Positions 1 to 8,480 of a stretch of 34,260 nt of DNA are shown here, piece after piece; position 1 is the first letter of the stretch, and each line of letters opens with the position of its first letter. The position numbers and the translations under genes were made by a program. This DNA comes from Nitrosomonas halophila. Its GTDB lineage: Bacteria > Pseudomonadota > Gammaproteobacteria > Burkholderiales > Nitrosomonadaceae. The notes under the pieces are model-generated. The model searched no databases. It was not told where the DNA came from and saw nothing but the letters and a program-made list of their open reading frames with translations. The DNA lies in assembly GCF_900107165.1 (NCBI RefSeq), contig NZ_FNOY01000027.1:1-34260 (forward strand). Reading direction: 5' to 3'.

Positions 1-50
1 CCCCTACTTTTAGCATCATGGTACGTCCAAAATTTTAAAAGATAAATCTT

Positions 51-67
51 ACCGCCTTAAAGGCGGT
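51..67. repeat. Short perfect hairpin at window edge
   Basis: ACCGCCTT (51-58) and AAGGCGGT (60-67) form a perfect 8-bp inverted repeat around one base, followed on the plus strand by GGTTTTAACC. It lies just beyond the 3' end of argB. It could be a terminator for argB, although there is no clear T run, or the end hairpin of an IS200/IS605-type element lying to the left. The rest of that element would be outside the window, so neither reading can be settled here. Confidence 0.45.
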
Positions 68-110
68 GGTTTTAACCTTACTTCGGACTAATAAATCGAT
101 GCCGCCAGAC

Positions 111-1016
<906 letters not shown>

Positions 1017-1064
1017 TTAAATGAATTTTACTGGATGCGGTTTCAACTGTTATTGGGAGTAAGG

Positions 1065-1100
1065 GCGCGCCTGGATGGATCCATTCTTGGCCAGGCGCGC
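1065..1100. terminator. GC-rich hairpin between pilI and argB
   Basis: GCGCGCCTGG (1065-1074) pairs perfectly with CCAGGCGCGC (1091-1100) around a 16-nt loop. It lies between the 3' end of pilI and the 5' end of argB. It has no T run on either side, so a terminator role is inferred from position and stem strength only. Confidence 0.45.
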
Positions 1101-1152
1101 ATTCTAGGATGAAACATCAAGGATGTAAATATCAGGGAAACGATCCTTCCGA

Positions 1153-1668
1153 TTACTTGGCAATCTGCAAGAAAGACTCGAGTTGCAATAGAATAGACGG
1201 ATTCAACATATGCCAAGTTCGGCCTTGCCGATCATCATACACGCCCGACACAAAAGACCGCGTATCGTGATGGTCAGACTGGCAGGCAAACTCTGATAAA
1301 TTTCTGAAGCCCAGCATACTGTCAGCCAGTATGGCACAATTCACTCCCGAATGAGGCGCCATCAGAAGTACGCGCGTCTTCGCCCCGACCAGACTGGCAT
1401 TCCCGCCCATATATTGCGCAAGATCACATAACGCATAAAATCCGGACCGAACCCGTATGATCCCCCTGAACCACGGCTGTGTCCAATAGACAGCAACGAT
1501 TCTGGGGACCGGCAATACCTCACCAAGGTCTCGCAGGGAAATCAGCCAACGCTCCCCACCGATCATAGCCCCCAAGACCGGAAGTGCCGCTGGCATCCTT
1601 TCAGCCTGATCTGTTGGCGGCTCGGTTTCAAACGATGCTCCGGGTAGTCCGCTATATTCAATCGTCAT
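1153..1668 (-). CDS. pilI: CheW-like protein, PilI type (type IV pilus chemosensory)
   Basis: CheW-domain adaptors couple chemoreceptors to a histidine kinase; PilI does so in the Pil-Chp system controlling twitching motility. The 171-residue protein carries the PilI-like stretches GGERWLISL, GEVLPVP, TQPWFRGI and VRSGFYALCDLAQYMGG, then GVNCAILADSMLGFRNL. The start at 1668 (ATG) is preferred over an in-frame TTG at 1740, because the added residues do not resemble the family and lie next to a repeat; neither start has a convincing ribosome site. No pilG, pilH, pilJ or chpA neighbour is present. A MITE-like repeat sits about 90 bp upstream, so the gene may have been separated from its usual operon. 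Family membership is firm; the exact PilI role is inferred from the sequence signature. Confidence 0.8.
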   Translation of the reverse strand: MTIEYSGLPGASFETEPPTDQAERMPAALPVLGAMIGGERWLISLRDLGEVLPVPRIVAVYWTQPWFRGIIRVRSGFYALCDLAQYMGGNASLVGAKTRVLLMAPHSGVNCAILADSMLGFRNLSEFACQSDHHDTRSFVSGVYDDRQGRTWHMLNPSILLQLESFLQIAK

Positions 1669-1759
1669 GGAAATCGTACGACATGCTGTAACGCGAATGG
1701 TAACGCAAGTTTTTAAACCTGCAGAGCAAGACCGCCACAACCCAGCATGGTTACTGCCT

Positions 1760-1922
1760 AGGAGGCTGTCCGAGAATAGCGATCGTAGTGAGAGCGAGGC
1801 TGATTGAGCAGGATTTTTCGATTATTTGAGGCGAATAGTGGTTCTATTCAACGAAAAGGATCAAAAAATTCAGCCTGGCAGGTTCGTCCGCAGTAGATCG
1901 CTCTATTCTCGGACAGCCTCCT
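1760..1922. mobile_element. MITE-like element, copy 1
   Basis: A non-coding element of about 163 bp with perfect terminal inverted repeats. The left end AGGAGGCTGTCCGAGAATAG (1760-1779) matches the right end at 1903-1922 as its reverse complement, and the match extends to CTAG on both sides (1758-1924). The interior contains GAATAGTGGTTCTATTC, itself a small hairpin. No transposase is encoded, so it would be a non-autonomous derivative. No clear target-site duplication was seen beyond the palindromic CTAG. A second full-length relative lies at 31284-31443 and a collapsed copy at 4311-4346, which supports a repeat family. It sits between divergent pilI and the dolP-like gene. Confidence 0.85.
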
Positions 1923-1924
1923 AG

Positions 1925-2332
1925 CCGAGTCGTATCAACCTCATGCGCCCAAGCTTACTACAGCCTGCCCATTTCGACATACGGGTTAAAGTCATGTCAT
2001 CCAGTTTGACAATCTCCCTGCTCTGTGCTGGCAGCGCGAAATATATTGTTCGGCTAGCGGCAATCGCCTACCATAATCACACTTGGGATCGATGGTTCTT
2101 GTCACCCACCAATGTGGCATGAGTGATAACACGATACACCTATTGTATCCGATCTGCCTGCCCCATAAACAAACAAGGATTCAGTCTTGGTAGAAGTTAA
2201 TCCAGTGTAGACTATATATGCGGTATGTTTGTCGCACTAAACCAGCTTTAATAATGGATACGCTTGGATATCTTAAAACCTCGGCTGGACACTTATTTTG
2301 ACTCCCTATTCTTTTTGTATGTTTAAATTTCT
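1925..2332. other. 408-bp stretch without a recognised gene
   Basis: No convincing coding frame on either strand. A weak promoter-like pair lies just before the lipoprotein gene: TTGACT (2298-2303) and TTTAAA (2322-2327), 18 bp apart. The -10 would be only about 6 bp from the ATG at 2333, so it would give an almost leaderless mRNA. The upstream part (1950-2120) has an open run of about 43 codons on the plus strand with no ribosome site or recognisable family, and it was not called. Confidence 0.4.
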
Positions 2333-2917
2333 ATGAATAATCATTCTATTAGTTTATTGTCGTTGTGGATATTCATGCTGCTGTTATCCGGCTGTGTGCC
2401 CATGGTTTTAACCGGGGTCGGGGTCGGCGCCGGCACCGGCGCGCTGATGGTAGAAGATCGACGCAGCAGCGGCATCTTTATCGAGGATGAGCGGATTGAG
2501 CTCAGAACCAGCCGCAGACTAAATGAGAGTCTAGGTGACAAAATACGCGCCAATGTGACGAGTTACAACCGCAATGTCCTGTTAACCGGCGAGGCAGTTG
2601 ATGAATCCACGAAGAAAGAAGCTGAAAAGCTGGCCATGAGCGTGGAAAATGTCCAGAATGTTTTCAATGAAATCAGCGTTGCCGAACGAAGTTCATTGGC
2701 GTCACGCAGTAATGATGCTTTGATCACGTCGAAGGTCAAAACGCGCTTTCTCAATAACGGTGTCTTTCAAGTCAATCATGTGAAGGTGGTCACGACCAAT
2801 AATGTGGTCTACCTGTTAGGCCTGGTGACGCGCGAGGAAGCGGATGCGGCAGCCCAGATTGCCAGCACAACCGCCAGCGTGGCGAAAGTGGTCAAGGTTT
2901 TTGAATATCTGGATTGA
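2333..2917 (+). CDS. dolP: BON-domain outer-membrane lipoprotein (DolP/YraP-like)
   Basis: The protein has a short signal peptide with lipobox LLSGC, placing the lipidated cysteine at residue 21, followed by a glycine-rich linker (VGVGAGTGA). Two BON domains follow, roughly residues 68-118 and 131-192. Its 194 residues and two BON repeats match E. coli DolP (191 residues), a periplasmic-facing outer-membrane lipoprotein that supports envelope integrity and BAM function. It lacks an obvious Shine-Dalgarno, but the ATG at 2333 is the only start giving a proper signal peptide. The next gene begins 38 bp after its stop codon. The DolP assignment rests on architecture; another dual-BON lipoprotein is possible. 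Confidence 0.85.
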   Translation: MNNHSISLLSLWIFMLLLSGCVPMVLTGVGVGAGTGALMVEDRRSSGIFIEDERIELRTSRRLNESLGDKIRANVTSYNRNVLLTGEAVDESTKKEAEKLAMSVENVQNVFNEISVAERSSLASRSNDALITSKVKTRFLNNGVFQVNHVKVVTTNNVVYLLGLVTREEADAAAQIASTTASVAKVVKVFEYLD

Positions 2918-2955
2918 ATTTCTGTTGCCTGCCTTTATTATTTTCCTTTTCCCTC

Positions 2956-4317
2956 ATGCTACCCGCCGCATTTATCGAGACACTGCTTGACCATATCCCG
3001 GCCGATCGTGCTTTTACCGACCCGGTGGATTGCTACGCGTATGCCTACGACAACAGCAGAAAAATCTTTCCGCCCGAATGTGTCATCTTCCCATTGACCA
3101 CGGACGAAGTTGTACAAGTGATTCGATTATGCATGCGCTTCAATCTCCCGGTTACACCACGTGGACGCGGAACCGGCACAGCCGGCGGCAGTCTCCCCGA
3201 ACAGGGTGGCATAGCCCTGTCACTGGAACGCATGACACAAGTTCGGTCGGTGGATGCGGCCAATCGAGTAATGATTGTCGAGCCCGGCGTCCTGAACGAA
3301 GCTGTGCAGGCTGCTGCCAAACCCCATGGATTTTTCTGGCCTCCCGATCCATCCAGCGCCGGCTATTCAAGCGTGGGTGGCAATCTTGCGACTTCCGCCG
3401 GTGGCCCGCACGCAGTGAAATATGGCACGACTCGTGATCACGTTCTGGGTGTGACCGCGGTTACCGGCACAGGAGAGATTATCCAGACCGGTTGCTATAC
3501 CACCAAGGGCGTGGTTGGGTACGACCTCACCCGCCTGCTCATTGGTTCCGAAGGCACGCTGGCCGTAATTACTGAAGCCACACTCAAACTTACTCCATTA
3601 CCTGCGGCCAAAGGCGGATTGACAGCCCATTATCGGGATCCCGCCAGTTGTGCCCAAGCCATCGTCGCGATCATGCAGGCATCTCGGGGGCCCAGCGCCT
3701 TGGAGTTCCTGGATGCCGGCTCACTGGATCTTATCCGCAGCAAGCATCCTGAGATGCTCCCTGCCGATTCATCTGCCATGCTGATGATAGAAGTGGATGG
3801 CAGTGAGCATGAAATAGCAGAAACGGTAACCAATTTACTTGCCGCGTGCCAGAATCCCGGGTTACTGCACGCAGCAGCCACCCAAAATCTGGACGACTTA
3901 TGGCAGGCCAGAAAGCAGCTCTCACCCCTCCTGCGCGACATTGCCCCCAAGAAAATCAACGAAGATATCGTTGTACCGGTAGACAAGATCCCGGTCTTAC
4001 TGGCCGGGTTGAGCAGATTGAGTCAGCAATATGCGCTTGCCAATGTCAATTTCGGGCATGCCGGTAACGGAAATATCCATGTCAACTTACTCGTGGATCC
4101 CGATATTGACAGCGAACGGGCGGAGAAATGCCTTAATGATATTTTCGATTTGGTGATCAGTTTGAATGGCACGCTCTCGGGGGAGCATGGGATAGGCTCC
4201 GAGAAAAGAGCCTATATCGAGAAAGAAATCAGCACGGCCACGCTCGCGATAATGAAAGGGATCAAACAAGTGTTTGATCCCAACCATATTCTGAACCCAG
4301 GCAAGCTTTTCCCCTAG
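2956..4317 (+). CDS. FAD-linked oxidase, GlcD / D-lactate dehydrogenase family
   Basis: A 453-residue flavoprotein of the family of glycolate oxidase subunit GlcD and D-2-hydroxyacid dehydrogenases, which oxidise 2-hydroxy acids to 2-oxo acids with FAD. An N-terminal FAD-binding PCMH domain (about 35-213) holds PRGRGTGTAGG and SSVGGNLATSAGGPHAVKYGTTRDHV. The C-terminal FAD-oxidase domain carries NFGHAGNGNIHVNLL and GEHGIGSEKR, with the metal/substrate His residues of the family. An in-frame TTG at 2914 would add a hydrophobic leader overlapping the preceding gene; the ATG at 2956 gives the expected N-terminus. The TAG stop lies inside a MITE remnant, but the end NPGKLFP is normal for the family. 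No GlcE or GlcF partner is adjacent, so the substrate is undetermined. Confidence 0.85.
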   Translation: MLPAAFIETLLDHIPADRAFTDPVDCYAYAYDNSRKIFPPECVIFPLTTDEVVQVIRLCMRFNLPVTPRGRGTGTAGGSLPEQGGIALSLERMTQVRSVDAANRVMIVEPGVLNEAVQAAAKPHGFFWPPDPSSAGYSSVGGNLATSAGGPHAVKYGTTRDHVLGVTAVTGTGEIIQTGCYTTKGVVGYDLTRLLIGSEGTLAVITEATLKLTPLPAAKGGLTAHYRDPASCAQAIVAIMQASRGPSALEFLDAGSLDLIRSKHPEMLPADSSAMLMIEVDGSEHEIAETVTNLLAACQNPGLLHAAATQNLDDLWQARKQLSPLLRDIAPKKINEDIVVPVDKIPVLLAGLSRLSQQYALANVNFGHAGNGNIHVNLLVDPDIDSERAEKCLNDIFDLVISLNGTLSGEHGIGSEKRAYIEKEISTATLAIMKGIKQVFDPNHILNPGKLFP

Positions 4318-4346
4318 GAGGCTGTCCGAGGATAGCCTCCTAGGGG
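4311..4346. repeat. Collapsed MITE end forming a terminator-like hairpin
   Basis: CCCCTAGGAGGCT (4311-4323) pairs perfectly with AGCCTCCTAGGGG (4334-4346) around a 10-nt loop. The internal sequence AGGAGGCTGTCCGAG is the terminal repeat of the element at 1760-1922, so this is a copy with its centre deleted. Its CTAG supplies the stop codon of the FAD oxidase gene (4315-4317). Lying between that gene and the convergent ctaB, the hairpin could act as a bidirectional transcription stop, though no T run follows it. Confidence 0.8.
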
Positions 4347-4401
4347 GTATAGGTTACTGGCCTGGGGCAGCAACCTGCCGTCCTCAATCCAGTACTTAAT
4401 T

Positions 4402-5301
4402 TCAGATATAGAAGTAATGATCGACCAGTAATGCGGTGAACAACAGTGCCAAATACAATATGGAAAAGCGAAAGGCAGCCCGTGCAATCTGGTCGCTGTA
4501 ATGCAGGTATATCTTAATCGCGTAGTACAGGAATATGGCATCGAGAATCAATACACTGACCAGATAAATCAGTCCGCTCATCTGTGTCAGATAAGGCAAT
4601 ACCGTTACAACGCATAATATGATCGTATATAGCAAGACATGCAGGCGGGTGAATGCATCACCATGCGTAACCGGCAGCATAGGCATGCCGATTTTGGCGT
4701 AATCCGATTTGCGGTACAGTGCCAGCGCCCAAAAGTGTGGAGGCGTCCAGGCAAAAATGATAAGAAATAACAGCAATGCATCCGCCGATATTTCTCCCGT
4801 GACGGCTGCCCATCCCAGAACCGGTGGCATGGCGCCTGATGCGCCACCAATCACGATATTCTGCGGTGTCAGTGGTTTCAGTATGAGTGTATAAATAATC
4901 GCATAGCCGACGAATGTGCCCAGTGTCAGCCACATCGTCAGCGGATTGACCCACTGATGGAGCATAAACAGGCCCAATCCGCCCACCAGAATCAAAAAGA
5001 ATAACGTCTCGGGGACACTCACTTTCCCTTGTGGCAAGGGTCTTCCCTGGGTACGCGCCATGATGGCATCATATTTATATTCGACCAGGCAGTTCAAAGC
5101 CGCTGCCGCACCGGCTACCAGTGAAATACCAATGGTGCCCAAAATCAGGATATCCAACGGCACAGCACCAGGCACGGACAAAAGCATGCCGATAACTGCG
5201 GTAAATACGATCAATGATACGACACGAGGCTTGGTCAGCCGGTAAAATTGCTGTACGCGTTCAGATGCTTGTTGCCATGACAAAGAATAAGATGCCATCA
5301 C
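4402..5301 (-). CDS. ctaB: Protoheme IX farnesyltransferase (heme O synthase)
   Basis: This integral membrane prenyltransferase (UbiA superfamily) adds a farnesyl group to heme b to make heme O, the precursor of heme A for the aa3 oxidase encoded next to it. The 299-residue protein has about nine hydrophobic segments. The first substrate motif reads [21 protein letters not shown] (about 90-110); the family norm is N..(D/E)..D..M.RT..RP. A second polar loop, [19 protein letters not shown], precedes the region of the second motif. AAGGAG lies 8 bp before the ATG at 5301. It is the last gene of the oxidase cluster, about 150 bp after the Sco-like gene, and converges with the FAD oxidase gene. 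The heme A synthase gene that often accompanies it is absent from this window. Confidence 0.95.
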   Translation of the reverse strand: MMASYSLSWQQASERVQQFYRLTKPRVVSLIVFTAVIGMLLSVPGAVPLDILILGTIGISLVAGAAAALNCLVEYKYDAIMARTQGRPLPQGKVSVPETLFFLILVGGLGLFMLHQWVNPLTMWLTLGTFVGYAIIYTLILKPLTPQNIVIGGASGAMPPVLGWAAVTGEISADALLLFLIIFAWTPPHFWALALYRKSDYAKIGMPMLPVTHGDAFTRLHVLLYTIILCVVTVLPYLTQMSGLIYLVSVLILDAIFLYYAIKIYLHYSDQIARAAFRFSILYLALLFTALLVDHYFYI

Positions 5302-5450
5302 ACACTCCTTACTTGAATCATTCTAAAAACAGGACAAAGAAATGTTTTATTCATGATTTTTGAAAATCACGCTCATCATCTCTTGACGAATACCCTTTCA
5401 GCAAGAAAATCATTGCTTGAGCCCTTCATGCACACTTTCACAAGATTTAC

Positions 5451-6032
5451 TCAATGTTCCATGTGCGAGAGCTTCAATAACCTTTTAATGTCATCGACCA
5501 TTTTCTTGGGCTCGGGATCTCTGGGATATCTCATCATCAGATTACCCATGGGATCGATCACATAGATATGATCCAGCTGACTATTGACTGCAGGAAACTC
5601 CTCGAGCAGCGTCCGCCCCTTGGCCAGTACCAATCTGGTGCCTTCATATTGATGCATGATCTCGGCATCAGGCTGAATATCGTCATTGATCAACCAGACC
5701 CGTTCAACCCTGTCCTTTTCGGTATGCTGGGCCAACCGTACTTGCCTCATCAAGTAGAGTTTCTTTTGACAATGTTCATCGCATTCACCAGAATCAATAG
5801 TCAACAGGGCCCACTGTCCCCGCAATTGTCGACTTCTAAAAATAGTGTTATCAGACAAATTTGTGGCAGAGCCTTGAAGGGTTCTGACATCGATCAATTC
5901 TCCATAATTGACCGTGCTATCCGGGCGAATGTTGAATGTATGCAGAAAGTAAGATGCTACGACTGGCGACAAAATCACAAGCATTAGCAGGATAAGCTTA
6001 AATCTGCTAATTAGAACCTTTTCGTTTGACAT
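5451..6032 (-). CDS. Sco-like membrane-anchored thioredoxin-fold protein
   Basis: A 193-residue protein with one N-terminal transmembrane helix (about 10-30) and a periplasmic domain. It has GQWALLTIDSGECDEHCQKK, a Cys-X3-Cys pair (C84, C88) placed as in Sco copper chaperones, followed by a thioredoxin-like helix and strand, then DHIYVIDPMGN. Sco proteins also need a downstream His ligand. H155 is close, but about three residues nearer the YVID strand than usual, so copper binding is plausible but not certain. It starts 26 nt inside the end of SURF1, showing translational coupling. Genes of this kind often sit between SURF1 and COX15 in proteobacterial oxidase operons, usually annotated as hypothetical. 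The likely role is CuA assembly or thiol reduction on subunit II. Confidence 0.75.
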   Translation of the reverse strand: MSNEKVLISRFKLILLMLVILSPVVASYFLHTFNIRPDSTVNYGELIDVRTLQGSATNLSDNTIFRSRQLRGQWALLTIDSGECDEHCQKKLYLMRQVRLAQHTEKDRVERVWLINDDIQPDAEIMHQYEGTRLVLAKGRTLLEEFPAVNSQLDHIYVIDPMGNLMMRYPRDPEPKKMVDDIKRLLKLSHMEH

Positions 6033-6717
6033 TTAATACCAAATAGATAATCAACGTTGCCACAGCCAGGGAAAACCACTGGAAAGCGTAGCCAATATTT
6101 TTGGAAGAACCCGAATCCGGCTTTTTCCACTGACGCATCAGTCCGTCTTTTATTTCACTGTCCTGTTGCAGCAACAACAAAGGTTGGAGGGTAAGACCGC
6201 TCTGACTCTGATAAAGATCCAGGTCAAAGTTTTGCCACACATTTGCCGTGACCTGTTCATCCGAGAGTGACAAGGCTTTGATCCAGGGCGAATCCACAAT
6301 ACCGGTGATGACAACCTGCTCAGCTGGAGTAACAACCTCAGGCAATATGGATCGGTCACTGCTCCCCGCAATCCAGCCACGGTTAATCATCACATGCATC
6401 GGGCTATTCACAAGTTGCAGCGGCGTCAACACGTGATAACCCACAACGCCTTGATGCAATTTGTTATCCAGAAAAATAGTATGCTCGGCGACGAAGTTTC
6501 CGCGTACCTCGACCTGCCTATAAAGGTAATCATCCAGTTCGACGCCTGTAGCCGGAATCGAAACAGCTGGCTGTTTTGCATACTGTTCCAATAGCGCAAA
6601 TTGCGTCTCTTTTTCTTCAGCTCTGGATAGCTGCCATGTTCCCAGTTTTGCAAACAAGATGATTGCCAATATTGTGACCAATGTCAGCGATAATCTTGGT
6701 TTGAATTGATATCCCAA
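6007..6717 (-). CDS. SURF1-family cytochrome oxidase assembly protein
   Basis: SURF1 proteins help insert heme a into subunit I of cytochrome c oxidase. The 236-residue protein has the family topology: an N-terminal transmembrane helix (about 8-26) with the LGTWQLSRAEEK signature just after it, a periplasmic domain with VEVRGNF, FLDNK and HVLTPL and the INRGWI segment, and a second helix near the C-terminus (about 210-230) preceded by YAFQWFSLA. The two helices and the GTWQ and YAFQWF motifs are diagnostic. It is separated from coxC by 111 bp that contain a strong hairpin, so it may be expressed at a lower level than the structural subunits. Its end overlaps the start of the next assembly gene. 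Confidence 0.93.
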   Translation of the reverse strand: MGYQFKPRLSLTLVTILAIILFAKLGTWQLSRAEEKETQFALLEQYAKQPAVSIPATGVELDDYLYRQVEVRGNFVAEHTIFLDNKLHQGVVGYHVLTPLQLVNSPMHVMINRGWIAGSSDRSILPEVVTPAEQVVITGIVDSPWIKALSLSDEQVTANVWQNFDLDLYQSQSGLTLQPLLLLQQDSEIKDGLMRQWKKPDSGSSKNIGYAFQWFSLAVATLIIYLVLNVKRKGSN

Positions 6718-6762
6718 ATTAATTCCTGATTGACATCACAGATTCTGTGCCTGGCCTTATAT

Positions 6763-6803
6763 ACCAGGACTTGATTCTGCCCATAGCCAAATCAAGTCCT
6801 GGT
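6763..6803. terminator. 14-bp stem hairpin between coxC and SURF1
   Basis: ACCAGGACTTGATT (6763-6776) pairs perfectly with AATCAAGTCCTGGT (6790-6803) around a 13-nt loop. It sits in the gap between the coxC stop and the SURF1 start. The minus-strand transcript has no U run after it, so it is more likely an attenuating, processing or mRNA-protecting stem than a full intrinsic terminator. Confidence 0.6.
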
Positions 6804-6828
6804 TATTGGGAATTGTGGTTATATCCGC

Positions 6829-7677
6829 TTACAGTAGATAAACAAATATAAACAGACCCAACCAGACAACGTCTACAAAGTGCCAGTACCAAGCCACCCC
6901 TTCAAAACCAAAATGGTTCTCGGGCTTGAAATGGCCAGCGGCACATCTAAAGAAAATCACGATCAACATGATCGTACCCACCGTCACATGGAAACCATGA
7001 AACCCGGTCAGCATATAAAAGGTCGAACCATAGGCGCCGCTGGTTAATCTGAGGTTCAAATCAGCATAAGCATGGCTGTATTCGTATATCTGGAAGCCCA
7101 GGAATGTCACGCCCAGTGCAATGGTGGCAAACAACCACAACTTGAGTGCGCCGCGATCATTTTTCTTCAATGCCCAGTGCGCCAGTGTAATGGTGACACC
7201 GGAGCTCAGCAGCAAGAAAGTATTCAATGCGGGAATACCCCATGCACCCATCGGGGTGAATTTGTCTTCAAAACCCGGTCCAGCCGTCGGCCATCCACCT
7301 GCAAAATCGGGCCAGAGCAATGTATGCTCATTATCCGCCAACCAAGGTATGGACAGTACTCGCATGTAGAACAATGCGCCGAAGAAAGCGGCAAAGAACA
7401 TCACTTCAGAGAAAATAAACCAGCTCATTCCCCAGCGGAAGGATTTATCCTCCTGCGCACGATATTTGCCACTTTCGCTTTCGCGTGCCACTTCCCCAAA
7501 CCAGCCAAACAGCATGTATATCAGTATGGCAAAACCTATTGCCAGCATACCGTATCCCAGCGGGATCTTGTTCATGGTGAAAGCCGCTCCAAAGCCCATG
7601 AAAAACAGTGCCGACGACCCAACGATCGGCCATTTTGACGGAGCCGGTACGTAATAATGACCCGTTCCTTGACTCAT
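6829..7677 (-). CDS. ctaE: Cytochrome c oxidase subunit III
   Basis: Subunit III of the aa3-type oxidase is a seven-helix membrane protein that stabilises subunit I and its proton uptake. The 282-residue sequence has the bacterial N-terminus (YYVPAPSKWPIVGSSALF), RWGMSWFIFSEVMFFAAFFGALFYMR with the conserved acidic residue of helix III, the LLLSSGVTITLAHWAL segment, GSTFYMLTGFHGFHVTVGTIML with the paired His residues, and the C-terminal end GVAWYWHFVDVVWLGLFIFVYL. A strong ribosome site (AGGAGG) precedes the ATG at 7677. It follows the DUF2970 gene by 26 bp in the oxidase operon. Confidence 0.97.
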   Translation of the reverse strand: MSQGTGHYYVPAPSKWPIVGSSALFFMGFGAAFTMNKIPLGYGMLAIGFAILIYMLFGWFGEVARESESGKYRAQEDKSFRWGMSWFIFSEVMFFAAFFGALFYMRVLSIPWLADNEHTLLWPDFAGGWPTAGPGFEDKFTPMGAWGIPALNTFLLLSSGVTITLAHWALKKNDRGALKLWLFATIALGVTFLGFQIYEYSHAYADLNLRLTSGAYGSTFYMLTGFHGFHVTVGTIMLIVIFFRCAAGHFKPENHFGFEGVAWYWHFVDVVWLGLFIFVYLL

Positions 7678-7703
7678 ATAACCCTCCTGAATTGATATTT
7701 TAT

Positions 7704-7937
7704 TTAACCTGTTACAAATCTAACTACCAGCAAAATGCACAAAACAAATATCGCGGCACCAATCAGGCCACCAATAATCGCCTGTAACGGCGTTATTCTG
7801 GCCGCATCACGTTCCAAATCACCTTGTTTCCGAATACCGATAAAGGAAAAAAAGACTGCCTTGGCTACCTGAAGCACAGATGCTTTTTCCGGCTTGGTCT
7901 TATCCGGCGTTGATTGCTTCTCATCATATTTATGCAT
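7704..7937 (-). CDS. DUF2970 family small membrane protein
   Basis: A 77-residue protein with a charged N-terminal tail (about 1-20), the AVFFSFIGIRKQGDLERDAARITPLQAI segment typical of DUF2970, and one C-terminal transmembrane helix (about 53-73). Members are common in betaproteobacterial oxidase operons between cox11 and the subunit III gene, which is its position here. The biochemical role is unknown; a helper in oxidase assembly or stability is an inference from conserved location. It starts 15 bp after the cox11 stop. Confidence 0.85.
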   Translation of the reverse strand: MHKYDEKQSTPDKTKPEKASVLQVAKAVFFSFIGIRKQGDLERDAARITPLQAIIGGLIGAAIFVLCILLVVRFVTG

Positions 7938-7952
7938 CGCCCAGTGGCCCTA

Positions 7953-8480
7953 TTATTCCTTCTTCAATGAAAAGAAAGTGTAGGAAATCGTAACTGTGCT
8001 GATATCCGTGGGGATTTCCGGATCAATAACAAATTTAACCGGCACTTGCCTGACTTCTCCAGCCTTGAGCTCCTGTTTAGTAAAACAGAAACACTCGAAT
8101 TTACGCATATAGCGCTCAAGATTTCTGGGCGTATAGCTTGGAATTGCCTGGCCGATCTGATCGCTGTCCGATTCGTTACTGATTTCGTATATCACCTCAA
8201 CAGACTGGCCGGGATGCATACGAACACTAGACTGCAAAGGCTTGAACTTCCAGGGAAGTCCACGAACGTTGGCATCCAATTGCACATTGATCAGCCTCGA
8301 TTCATCCACCTTGACAGTTTTGCTCAATGCATCCGGGCGTTGCAGCTCAGTGATGCCTGTCACTTCACAAAACTTCTCGTAAAGTGGCACAAGCGCGTAA
8401 CCAAAACCAAACATGATTACGCTGAAAATCAATAATCTCTTCAGTAATTCTGTATTGGTATTGGTCACGTCTTGTTTCAT
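7953..8480 (-). CDS. ctaG: Cytochrome c oxidase assembly protein CtaG/Cox11
   Basis: Cox11 delivers copper to the CuB site of subunit I. The 175-residue protein has an N-terminal transmembrane helix (about 14-33) and then a periplasmic immunoglobulin-like domain. The copper-binding CFCF motif is present (C130 and C132 in FECFCFTKQ), and the third conserved cysteine is C38 in YEKFCEVTG. GLPWKFKP, VHPGQ-like RMHPGQS and the YNITN-like YEISNES are also family signatures. The ATG overlaps the stop of the preceding 36-codon gene as ATGA, indicating translational coupling. Confidence 0.96.
   Translation of the reverse strand: MKQDVTNTNTELLKRLLIFSVIMFGFGYALVPLYEKFCEVTGITELQRPDALSKTVKVDESRLINVQLDANVRGLPWKFKPLQSSVRMHPGQSVEVIYEISNESDSDQIGQAIPSYTPRNLERYMRKFECFCFTKQELKAGEVRQVPVKFVIDPEIPTDISTVTISYTFFSLKKE

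Noticed and set aside
1950-2120. Short plus-strand frame of about 43 codons
   Set aside because: No ribosome site and no resemblance to a known family; may be chance.
2914-2955. Earlier TTG start for the FAD oxidase adding a hydrophobic leader
   Set aside because: It overlaps the preceding gene and the family does not have such a leader; the ATG at 2956 is better.
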